Assembly (NCBI GenBank): GCA_945900935.1
Contig: CAMDKT010000279.1
Coordinates: 1 to 7,704, forward strand
Reading direction: 5' to 3'
DNA from: Candidatus Sulfopaludibacter sp. SbA3
GTDB taxonomy: Bacteria > Acidobacteriota > Terriglobia > Bryobacterales > Bryobacteraceae
DNA length: 7,704 nucleotides
This document shows, piece by piece, positions 1 through 6,035 of this stretch (position 1 is its first letter; every line of letters begins with the position of its first letter). A program made the translations under genes and the position numbers. Under the pieces are notes generated by a model, which saw only the letters and a program-made list of their open reading frames with translations, searched no databases and was not told the origin of the DNA.

Positions 1-315
1 GCCGCCTTGTTCTTCGCCCCATTTCTTGGCGTCATCCCCGCCGCCGCCACCGCTCCAGCGCTCATCCTGACCGGCGCTCTTATGATGGCCCACGCCACGG
101 AAATCGAATGGTCCGATCCGCGGAACGCCTTCCCAGCCTTCCTCACCATCATCGCGATTCCCATGACATTTTCCATCGCCAACGGCCTCTCCCTCGGCTT
201 CCTTTCCTACACGTTTATCCAAGTTCTCACCGGCCGCGCTAGCGGTGTCTCGCCCTTCGTCTATCTCCTCTCCGCCGTTTTGATGCTCCGATTCTTGTAT
301 CTTGGTTCTGCCTAA
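1..315 (+). CDS. NCS2-family permease (purine/xanthine type), C-terminal part
   Basis: Only the last 104 codons are present, in frame from base 1; the gene starts outside the window. The visible protein is very hydrophobic, with about three membrane segments: one around the motif FFAPFLGVIPAAATAPAL, one around AFLTIIAIPMTFSIANG, and a last one ending in RFLYLG just before the stop. The segment PAFLTIIAIPMTFSIANGL is characteristic of the AzgA-like branch of NCS2 nucleobase:cation symporters, which import hypoxanthine, guanine or adenine across the inner membrane. The substrate cannot be fixed from the C-terminus alone. The stop codon overlaps the next start (TAATG), so translation is probably coupled to the sialidase-fold gene. 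A related xanthine/uracil-type permease is possible but less likely. Confidence 0.88.
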   Translation, partial: AALFFAPFLGVIPAAATAPALILTGALMMAHATEIEWSDPRNAFPAFLTIIAIPMTFSIANGLSLGFLSYTFIQVLTGRASGVSPFVYLLSAVLMLRFLYLGSA

Positions 316-1274
316 TGCGTATCATTTTCCTGTTATTCACATCCATCCTCGGCGCAGCCGACTGGCAGCTCGTCTCCGTCAACAAGATCTGGGACCAGCC
401 CAAACACGCCGCCTTCGGCGACCTCATCCGGTGGAACAATCGCTGGTACGCGACTTTCCGCGAAGGACAAGGCCACGCCCCGACGAAGGGCAAAACCGAT
501 GACGGCAAACTCCGCGTCCTCTCCAGCGTTGACGGCGTCAAATGGAAAAGCGACGCCCGCATCGAGGAGTCCGGCGTCGACCTTCGCGACCCGCACTTGA
601 GCATTACGAAGGACAACCGGCTGATGATTGTCGCCGGCGGCTCTTACTACCCCAACGGCGAGTACAAATCCCGCCAAAGCCGCGTCTTTTTCTCGAACAA
701 CGCCAAGCACTGGACTTCCCCTAAAAAAGTCCTCGAAGATACCCACTGGCTCTGGCGCGTAACCTGGCATAAGGGCATTGCCTACGGCGTCTCCAAATAC
801 GGACCGCCCCGCAAGATCCGCCTGGTGAAAAGCGCGGACGGCGTGGATTGGGAAACCATCACCGAACTCGATGTCCCCGAGGGCGACGAAACCGCCGTCC
901 GGTTTCTCCCCGATGACACGATGGTCGCCCTCACGCGCCGCGACATCGCCTGGATCGGCGCCAGCAAGCCGCCCTACAAAGACTGGTCCTGGCACCCATC
1001 CGGCCACTTCATCGGCGGACCCAACGTTGCCATTCTCCCCAACGGCGTGTGGGCCGCCGGCGGCCGAATCTTCGAAGGCGGCGACGCAACCAAACGGCAC
1101 ACCGAAATCGGCGAACTGACGCCCACCGGCTTCACGCCGAAACTGCGGCTCCCCAGCGGCGGCGACTCCAGCTATCCCGGCTTCGTCTGGCACGAAAACC
1201 TCCTGTGGACGCTTTACTACTCCAGCCACGAAGGCAAGACTTCCATTTATCTTGCGAAGATAAAAATACAGTGA
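315..1274 (+). CDS. Secreted sialidase-fold (BNR/Asp-box) protein, possible exo-alpha-sialidase
   Basis: This 319-residue protein has a short signal-like N-terminus (MRIIFLLFTSILGA, cleavage likely near residue 15), so it is probably exported. The body fits a beta-propeller of the sialidase superfamily: Asp-box-like motifs S-x-D-G-x-x-W occur at residues 71-77 and 173-179, with a weaker one at 127-133. WYATFREG (44-51), DLRDPHLS (89-96) and the C-terminal block GGDSSYPGFVW...YYSSHEGKTSIYLAK (282-315) resemble an uncharacterised bacterial exo-alpha-sialidase-like family. Sialidases cleave terminal sialic acids, but I cannot identify the full catalytic set (arginine triad, Tyr/Glu pair), so activity is an inference and another glycan substrate is possible. 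The start is the ATG sharing one base with the permease stop; no strong Shine-Dalgarno precedes it, which fits translational coupling. The stop overlaps the next gene's GTG by four bases. Confidence 0.85.
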   Translation: MRIIFLLFTSILGAADWQLVSVNKIWDQPKHAAFGDLIRWNNRWYATFREGQGHAPTKGKTDDGKLRVLSSVDGVKWKSDARIEESGVDLRDPHLSITKDNRLMIVAGGSYYPNGEYKSRQSRVFFSNNAKHWTSPKKVLEDTHWLWRVTWHKGIAYGVSKYGPPRKIRLVKSADGVDWETITELDVPEGDETAVRFLPDDTMVALTRRDIAWIGASKPPYKDWSWHPSGHFIGGPNVAILPNGVWAAGGRIFEGGDATKRHTEIGELTPTGFTPKLRLPSGGDSSYPGFVWHENLLWTLYYSSHEGKTSIYLAKIKIQ

Positions 1275-1855
1275 GCGAACAAGCGATTCAGCGCGGCCTC
1301 CGGCTGGAATACGCGACGATAGCCTACAACGTGTTGGAGGCCATAGTCGCTCTCGCCTCCGGCACCGTTTCGGGGAGCGTCGCGCTCATCAGCTTCGGCG
1401 TCGATAGCATCATCGAAGTCAGCTCCGGCTCCGTCATGATCTGGCGGCTCGGCAAATGCGCCGATGAGGCCGAACGCCGCGCGCAGAAGCTGATCGCCTT
1501 TTCCTTCTTCGCGCTCGGCGGCTGGGTGCTGTGGAGATCCATCGCCGGTCTGTGGACGCACGAGGTCCCCTCGCTGAGTTGGACGGGCATTGCGTTGGCC
1601 GCGCTGTCGCTCCTGGTGATGCCCGCGCTGGCCAGAGCCAAGCGCCAAGTGGGGCTCACGCTCAACAGCGCCGCCATGGTGGCCGACTCCCGGCAAACCA
1701 GCCTCTGCGCGTATCTCTCCGCCATCCTCCTGGCGGGCCTTCTGCTGCAAGCGCTGGCTGGCTGGTGGTGGGCTGACTCGCTGGCCAGCCTCGCCATGAC
1801 GCCCATTATTTTCCACGAGGGCTTTGACGCCTGGCGCGGCAGGGGCTGCTGTTAG
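1271..1855 (+). CDS. Short CDF-like cation transporter without C-terminal domain
   Basis: This 194-residue integral membrane protein should span the inner membrane about six times. It resembles the membrane half of cation diffusion facilitators, which export divalent metals such as Zn, Co or Cd. Candidate metal-site residues are in SFGVDSIIE (41-49, Asp45) and in ADSRQTSLCAYLS (138-150, Asp139), the positions of the TM2 and TM5 ligands in CDF proteins; GWWWADSLASL (164-174) matches the usual TM6 start. Classical CDFs are near 300 residues with a cytoplasmic metal-sensing domain; here the protein ends right after TM6 with HEGFDAWRGRGCC, so that domain is missing. Short family members like this are known, so it need not be truncated. 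I chose GTG at 1271 because it gives a GTGA overlap with the sialidase-fold gene and begins exactly at the family-like N-terminus; the same frame is open further upstream but there it only shadows the sialidase gene. The metal is unknown. Confidence 0.85.
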   Translation: MSEQAIQRGLRLEYATIAYNVLEAIVALASGTVSGSVALISFGVDSIIEVSSGSVMIWRLGKCADEAERRAQKLIAFSFFALGGWVLWRSIAGLWTHEVPSLSWTGIALAALSLLVMPALARAKRQVGLTLNSAAMVADSRQTSLCAYLSAILLAGLLLQALAGWWWADSLASLAMTPIIFHEGFDAWRGRGCC

Positions 1856-1862
1856 AGCGCCA
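1832..1862. terminator. Nested inverted repeat over the convergent stop codons (possible bidirectional terminator)
   Basis: TGGCGC (1832-1837) pairs perfectly with GCGCCA (1857-1862), and inside it GCAG-GGG-CTGC (1839-1849) forms a second small hairpin. The structure covers the stops of the + strand transporter gene (TAG, 1853-1855) and the minus-strand mutarotase-like gene (TAA, 1854-1852), which overlap by four bases. No T-run follows on either side, so it is not a standard intrinsic terminator. It could still slow polymerase or protect 3' ends, or be chance in GC-rich coding DNA. Confidence 0.3.
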
Positions 1863-2985
1863 ACGACGCAGCCAATCGAATGGTCTGCCCGCTCTTCTTG
1901 TCGCTGATGATCAACTCGCCGCCCTCCTGCCGCACATCGTCGACCTGTGTGAATCCAGCCGGAACGCGCGTATAGAACATCAGGAATCGCGTGCCGATTT
2001 TGGACTTCGCCGGTAGCCAGCGGAATGCCGGCGTGTCGAACATTTTGCCCATCTCCACCGTCTGGCGGCGCGAAACGTCAAAGGGCTGCGTGCCAAATTC
2101 CAGGCCGCGGGACAACGCCAGATTCGCTGGGTAATTCATCCATTCCTGCAGCCACGGATACTCTTCGCGGCGCACCAGATAGCCGAGCATCAGCCGCTTC
2201 TCCAGGTTGATCGCCGTGACGAAACCCAGGCGTCGCGAGGGGTCGAAAATGCAGCCGCTGTGGTCCATGGAATTGGGCGGATCCGGAATCGCCCGCAGAT
2301 CCGCCATCCCGCCCGCTTTCAATGGCGCAGCCGGATAGACAAACGGCTGATCGGAGACCAGTCGCCGATTGGGCGGAGTGTTCTGATGCGGCCGCGTTTG
2401 GCACTTGCCGACGGAGGCATCGATGACGGTCTTGCCGGGAGAGAGGAAGGGGTAGCCGATCGTAGCGTGCTCCGCCCAGTTGATGGGCCTATCGAAGGCC
2501 AGCTCATTTTCCAGCGTCGAGTCAACATAGACGACTTGCTCGCCATCGACGAGTTCGAGGCGGCGGGTCAGCCCCTCCTGCACCAGCGGCAGACGAGTCT
2601 TAAACGTGATCTGCCGCGTTTTTCCTTCGCGTCCCTGCGCCGCCAGCGCCCATGGCTGACGATGCGCCTCGCCATGGCCTTGCAGCCCCGCCGCCTGCTC
2701 TTCCTTCGACGACGGCCCGAAGCCGTCAACGCACAGGAAATGTCCCAGCGAATCGCCAAATCGCGCCGGCCCTTTCGTCATCCGCGCCAACGCCACCGGA
2801 TTCCACATCGGATTCATCTTCTCAGCGTCGTCCTTCAAAATCAGGCTGACAAACGCCCCGCCGTTATTCAGCGTCAAGAGTTCAATTTTCTCGTTCTCCA
2901 GCGCCGTCGCCGAACGGGTCTCGAACGTGGTCGCGCGCTGCGCAAAGCCCGCGAGGGGGATTAGGAATAGAGCAAGGAATCGCAT
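1852..2985 (-). CDS. Secreted galactose-mutarotase-fold protein, function unknown
   Basis: This 377-residue protein begins with a signal peptide (MRFLALFLIPLAGFA, cleavage likely after residue 15). The remainder looks like the beta-sandwich of the galactose mutarotase/aldose 1-epimerase superfamily, as seen in DUF4432-type and similar sugar-binding proteins. Supporting motifs are GLQGHGEAHRQPW (100-112, His104 and His108), INWAEHATIGYPFL (168-181, Glu172-His173) and GLEFGTQPF (294-302, Glu297), placed like the catalytic or sugar-contacting His/Glu residues of that fold. By analogy it would bind or epimerise a carbohydrate in the periplasm or outside the cell; substrate and reaction are not determined. 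The start lies 24 bp after the stop of the TPR/FG-GAP gene on the same strand, so the two are probably cotranscribed. No good Shine-Dalgarno is visible. It meets the + strand transporter gene tail to tail. Confidence 0.72.
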   Translation of the reverse strand: MRFLALFLIPLAGFAQRATTFETRSATALENEKIELLTLNNGGAFVSLILKDDAEKMNPMWNPVALARMTKGPARFGDSLGHFLCVDGFGPSSKEEQAAGLQGHGEAHRQPWALAAQGREGKTRQITFKTRLPLVQEGLTRRLELVDGEQVVYVDSTLENELAFDRPINWAEHATIGYPFLSPGKTVIDASVGKCQTRPHQNTPPNRRLVSDQPFVYPAAPLKAGGMADLRAIPDPPNSMDHSGCIFDPSRRLGFVTAINLEKRLMLGYLVRREEYPWLQEWMNYPANLALSRGLEFGTQPFDVSRRQTVEMGKMFDTPAFRWLPAKSKIGTRFLMFYTRVPAGFTQVDDVRQEGGELIISDKKSGQTIRLAASLAL

Positions 2986-3009
2986 AAGCCAAGTGACAGC
3001 ATATCCGAA

Positions 3010-5067
3010 TCAGCGGCTCGCTTTCACAACGCCCAGCGCCTTTCGCGCGCCGCCTGGCATGACGATCTCGACATCCGCCTCCGTCGCCGCGCCCAATCCA
3101 AAGTGCGCCGGCACGAATGAGCCGGATCCGTAGCTGCCGCCGGCCGTCACTTCCTGCCATTGATTCCCGGCGCGGACACGCGAGCCAATCGGCGCTTTCA
3201 CTTCGAGCCAATGGCCTGATCCGGCGGAAACATTTTTCCAAATGACGGCGTGTTCCCCGAGCGCGCTGGTTACGATATCCAGTTTGCCGTCGCCATCCAG
3301 ATCGGCCACCGCAAGGCCTCGATAGGCCGCCGCCGGGGTCAATTCGGTCCCCATTCGAAACTTGCCGCCGGCGTTCAACAGCACCGTATTCGGCTCCTTG
3401 TACTTCTCCGACCGGGTTAGCTCGATCGTATCGGTCACATGCGAATTCGCGGTGACGAGATCCTTCCAACCGTCGTTGTTCAAGTCCGCCAGCGCCACGC
3501 CCCAGCCGCTCCTGCGAACCGTCAACGCGCCCACGCCCGAGGGATAGGTGACATCGCGGAAGCCCGCGGCGGTGTTGCGAAAGAGCGGAAACGTTTCGCC
3601 AACCAGCGCCGTGAAAATAAGATCCGGCCGCCCGTCATTGTCGTAGTCGCGCATGTCGGATCCCATGCTCGAAATGGGCTTGCCCATGTCGTTGTACGCC
3701 GCTCCGGCGGCCAGCGCGGACTCGACGAATTTCCCGCCGACATTTTTGAAGAAGAAGTTCGGCAAAGCGTCATTGGCGACGAAGATGTCGGGCCGTCCAT
3801 CGCCATCGACATCGGCGACCGCCGCGCTCATTGCCTTCCCCATGTGCCCGGATATGCCCGCCGCGACGCTGACATCGGCGAACGTTCCATCGCCGAGATT
3901 GCGGTACAGCCGGTTCGCGGTTGGCATGAACTCGCGCGGATGGCAGTACACGCGCAGGCGCTCGCCGCAGCGCTTTGAAAATGCGGGCGTCCAGTCCAAA
4001 TAGTTGACGACAAACAGGTCCAAACGTCCGTCCAAATCGTAATCCAGCCAAGCTCCGCCGGCGGCGAACTTTTCATCCCGAATCCCGCGCGGCGACAACG
4101 TGAACTTGCCCCGCTCATTCCGGTACAGCAGATTTTTCCCTGCGCCGGCGACGAATAGATCGGTCCATCCATCGCCGTCAAAATCCGCTGCGGCTGCGCC
4201 GATCGAAAAGCCATCGCCCGCTAAGCCGGCCTCTGCCGTCACATCCACGAACCGCAGCCCGCCCATGTTTTTATACAAGCGGTTCCAATACTTCGGCCCG
4301 GTCTTTTTGAGCGAAGGCAATTCCGCGCCGTTGGTAAAAAACAGATCCAGCAGGCCGTCGTTGTCGAAGTCGAACACGGCCAATCCCCCGGCCATGGTCG
4401 AGACGACGTGCTTTTCAGCGGTTGGCGAATGCTCCAGAACGAACTCCAATTCCCGCCGCTCAAACGCGACATCCGTCACCGGCCCATCCGCGGCTGGCTG
4501 AGCGGCGGAGGCTTGACGAAGAATGCGCGCCGCCTCTTCGTTCTTCGGCGTTAGCCGCAGTGCTTCAGCGGCGGCGGAGCGGGCCTCGGCCAGCCGGGTC
4601 AATTTGAACAACACCGAAGCCCGCCCGGAATGCGCTTCGCTGACGTTCGGATCCGCCTTTAAAGCCGCGTCGTAAGCCGCCAGCGCCGAGGCCCAATTGC
4701 CCCGCTCTTCCTCAATACTCCCGACCAGATGCCGTGTCCGCGCGACTGGCTCACCCAGCCGTTCGGCTTCACCAGTGGACCGCAGCGCTTCGGGGAATTT
4801 TCCTTCCATGAACAGGACACGCCCCAATGCATACTGCCCCGGCGCCCACTTCGGTTCCTTGGCAACCAAGGCCGCCAGCACCGTCTCCGCCTTACCCAAC
4901 TCCCCCATCTGCTGGTAACAAAGCCCCAGCAAATACCGGCTGCCTCGGGACGAATCGCCGCGCTCCAACAACGCCGCGGCTTCGGCATATCGCCCCTGTT
5001 GAAATAGGTCCTGCGTCGTTGGTGCCTGCGCCGCCAAACATAGAATCCAGTAAAGAAATACGCCCAT
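3010..5067 (-). CDS. Exported TPR + FG-GAP/VCBS repeat + ASPIC/UnbV (CRTAC1-like) protein
   Basis: The 685-residue protein has a short hydrophobic N-terminus (MGVFLYWILCLAAQA), probably a signal peptide. Residues ~17-185 are TPR-like helices (for example QDLFQQGRYAEAAALLERG, then NWASALAAYDAALKADP), suited to protein-protein contact. A beta-propeller follows with seven calcium-binding FG-GAP/VCBS loops of D-x-D/N-x-D-G-x-x-D type: residues 233-241, 295-303, 342-350, 419-427, 474-482, 528-536 and 589-597. The end (about 613-685, GHWLEVKAPIG... then HFGLGAATEADVEIVMPGG) matches ASPIC/UnbV, in a rather short form. This architecture is common and multi-copy in Acidobacteriota and Planctomycetota; its role is poorly known, with proposals of surface adhesion or ligand binding. 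The start at 5067 gives the signal peptide directly; upstream sequence has no strong ribosome site. The first ~213 codons have a degenerate copy at 6036-6662. Confidence 0.92.
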   Translation of the reverse strand: MGVFLYWILCLAAQAPTTQDLFQQGRYAEAAALLERGDSSRGSRYLLGLCYQQMGELGKAETVLAALVAKEPKWAPGQYALGRVLFMEGKFPEALRSTGEAERLGEPVARTRHLVGSIEEERGNWASALAAYDAALKADPNVSEAHSGRASVLFKLTRLAEARSAAAEALRLTPKNEEAARILRQASAAQPAADGPVTDVAFERRELEFVLEHSPTAEKHVVSTMAGGLAVFDFDNDGLLDLFFTNGAELPSLKKTGPKYWNRLYKNMGGLRFVDVTAEAGLAGDGFSIGAAAADFDGDGWTDLFVAGAGKNLLYRNERGKFTLSPRGIRDEKFAAGGAWLDYDLDGRLDLFVVNYLDWTPAFSKRCGERLRVYCHPREFMPTANRLYRNLGDGTFADVSVAAGISGHMGKAMSAAVADVDGDGRPDIFVANDALPNFFFKNVGGKFVESALAAGAAYNDMGKPISSMGSDMRDYDNDGRPDLIFTALVGETFPLFRNTAAGFRDVTYPSGVGALTVRRSGWGVALADLNNDGWKDLVTANSHVTDTIELTRSEKYKEPNTVLLNAGGKFRMGTELTPAAAYRGLAVADLDGDGKLDIVTSALGEHAVIWKNVSAGSGHWLEVKAPIGSRVRAGNQWQEVTAGGSYGSGSFVPAHFGLGAATEADVEIVMPGGARKALGVVKASR

Positions 5068-5080
5068 CTTGCTGCGACGA

Positions 5081-5095
5081 TTCTATCGAATAGAA
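5081..5095. promoter_or_regulatory. Perfect 6-bp inverted repeat upstream of the CRTAC1-like gene
   Basis: TTCTAT-CGA-ATAGAA sits in the 51-bp gap between the unknown 137-residue gene and the start of the CRTAC1-like gene, 14 bp before its ATG. Its AT-rich arms stand out from the GC-rich surroundings. It could be an operator for the downstream gene, or a weak hairpin. On the minus strand it also yields TAGAAT, a partial match to a -10 element, but I see no good -35 at the right spacing. Confidence 0.3.
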
Positions 5096-5118
5096 CAAGC
5101 CGGCGTATTTGGCGAGGT

Positions 5119-5532
5119 TTAGTTAGGAGCGCCAGGGTTGACTGGAGTCACCGTCAGCCGCGCGTAGAGCATCTCACCGGTGAAAGTATTCTGGGCAATG
5201 GAAATCACGCCCGCCGTCATATCGGTCAACCAGACCACAGTGGCCTGTTTGCCATTCAGCGTCACCGCTCCGTGGACCAGTTGGAGCAGAGGAATTTCGA
5301 TCAGCCGATACTCGACCATGACCGGCGCCCCTTTCCAGATAGCCATCGCGACATGCCCAATGCACTCTTCGAGATACTTCGGCGCCTTGACCGCATGGCC
5401 GGCGTCAAGGAAACCCGGGGCGTCGACGAAGTTGTCGTAGAAAAATTTCATGACTGCGTCAATCTTTTTCTCGGATGCCAGCTTGCGCTTCAGCCTGTCA
5501 ATTGGCAGATCCAGGGATTTCGGTTCGCTCAT
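5119..5532 (-). CDS. Conserved-looking cytoplasmic protein of unknown function, 137 residues
   Basis: I do not recognise this family. The protein has no signal peptide or membrane segment. Its N-terminal third is charged and helical in character (DRLKRKLASEKKIDAVMKFF, residues 12-31), followed by a mixed region with two cores that look like beta strands: GAPVMVEYRLIEIPLLQLV (68-86) and ATVVWLTDMTAGVISIA (97-113). It may be a small alpha/beta fold. I chose the ATG at 5532 because GGAG lies four bases upstream with an AAGT spacer, a good ribosome site; the frame stays open to 5628 but the extra 32 residues have no such site and look like noncoding sequence. It lies downstream of the intrinsic terminator at 5651-5695, so it probably has its own promoter, and 51 bp upstream of the CRTAC1-like gene on the same strand. 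Confidence 0.72.
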   Translation of the reverse strand: MSEPKSLDLPIDRLKRKLASEKKIDAVMKFFYDNFVDAPGFLDAGHAVKAPKYLEECIGHVAMAIWKGAPVMVEYRLIEIPLLQLVHGAVTLNGKQATVVWLTDMTAGVISIAQNTFTGEMLYARLTVTPVNPGAPN

Positions 5533-5540
5533 ACTTCTCC
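5533..5540 (-). promoter_or_regulatory. Ribosome binding site deciding the start at 5532
   Basis: On the minus strand GGAG (5540-5537) is followed by AAGT and then ATG. It is the clearest Shine-Dalgarno in the window and supports the shorter start of the 137-residue protein over the upstream in-frame ATG at 5628. Confidence 0.6.
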
Positions 5541-5650
5541 AGCCTAGCGGTTCTCCGGGCGAAATGTAATGGCGCAGTATTGAGCGCGAAGCGGACAGAC
5601 TGCGGACAAATGGTTCCGTATGCCCCATCGGCCGTTTTGAAAGCGCACCC

Positions 5651-5695
5651 TAAAAAAGCGAAGGGGCGGCGCCGGATTGTCCAAGCGTCCGCCCC
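5651..5695 (-). terminator. Rho-independent terminator after the ppdK 3' end
   Basis: Read on the minus strand, GGGGCGG (5695-5689) pairs with CCGCCCC (5669-5663). The stem continues by CGC with GCG across one bulged A, giving about ten pairs, and a small GGA/TCC pairing lies inside the loop. The stem is followed by TTCG and then CTTTTTTA, a good T-tract. It begins 12 bases after the ppdK stop codon, as expected for the native terminator of that gene, and separates the ppdK fragment from the 137-residue gene. Confidence 0.8.
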
Positions 5696-5707
5696 AGTCT
5701 CGCCAAA

Positions 5708-6034
5708 CTACTTCGTCCGGTTAGCCTCCGAACCTTCGCCGCCGGCCATGGCGATCCGCGCCTGCGCCGCCGCCAAACGGGCGATCGGCACACGATACGG
5801 CGAACACGAAACGTAGTTCATGCCGATCTTCACGCAGAACTCGACCGAGCTCGGCTCGCCGCCGTGCTCGCCGCAGATGCCGATTTCCAGGTCCGGACGC
5901 GTCTTCCGTCCGAGCTTCACCGCCATCTCAACCAGCTTGCCGACGCCCGTCTGATCCAACACGCCGAACGGATCGGCATCGAAGATCTTCAGCTTCTCGT
6001 ACTCGGGCGAGAACTTCGTATAGTCGTCGCGAGA
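5708..6034 (-). pseudogene. ppdK: Pyruvate phosphate dikinase, C-terminal fragment only
   Basis: About 108 codons remain, from SRDDYTKFSPEYEKLKIF to the stop. The blocks DPFGVLDQTGVGKLVEMAV, TRPDLEIGICGEHGGEP and MNYVSCSPYRVPIARLAAAQ are hallmark sequences of the C-terminal PEP/pyruvate TIM barrel of pyruvate phosphate dikinase, which interconverts pyruvate, ATP and phosphate with PEP, AMP and pyrophosphate. The catalytic Cys of GICGEHGG is kept, and the fragment itself has no internal damage. The full enzyme is near 880 residues; roughly the first 770 (nucleotide-binding, phosphohistidine and most of the barrel) are absent, so it cannot work alone. Upstream, at about 6035, the sequence switches abruptly to a TPR/CRTAC1 paralog in a different frame. 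An open frame from an ATG at 6136 would add 34 unrelated residues to the fragment, but I think that is fortuitous. A break in the genome or an assembly join are both possible. Confidence 0.85.
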
Positions 6035-6035
6035 C

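Noticed and set aside
333..1229. Long open frame on the minus strand (298 codons) opposite the sialidase-fold gene
   Set aside because: It is a GC-driven shadow: low complexity in Gly/Ala/Val/Asp, no recognisable motif, and fully antisense to a gene with clear family motifs.
1049..1270. Upstream in-frame extension of the CDF-like gene
   Set aside because: The added residues are Arg-rich shadow translation of the sialidase-fold gene; the GTG at 1271 gives a membrane protein of the expected form and a GTGA overlap.
2260..2964. 234-codon + strand frame opposite the mutarotase-like gene
   Set aside because: Arg/Leu/Pro-rich antisense translation with no motif; the minus-strand gene has a signal peptide and fold motifs.
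3439..3978. 179-codon + strand frame inside the CRTAC1-like gene
   Set aside because: Antisense to repeated FG-GAP loops; its apparent regularity (repeated DIG/VIG-like motifs) comes from the complement of the D-x-D-G repeats.
5533..5628. N-terminal extension of the 137-residue protein to an ATG at 5628
   Set aside because: The extra residues look like translated noncoding DNA and the good Shine-Dalgarno lies just before 5532.
5541..5650. Possible promoter for the 137-residue gene, with a repeated GTCCGC on the minus strand
   Set aside because: A TTGTCC element is present but no credible -10 lies 16-18 bp from it; the short repeat is compatible with chance in GC-rich DNA.
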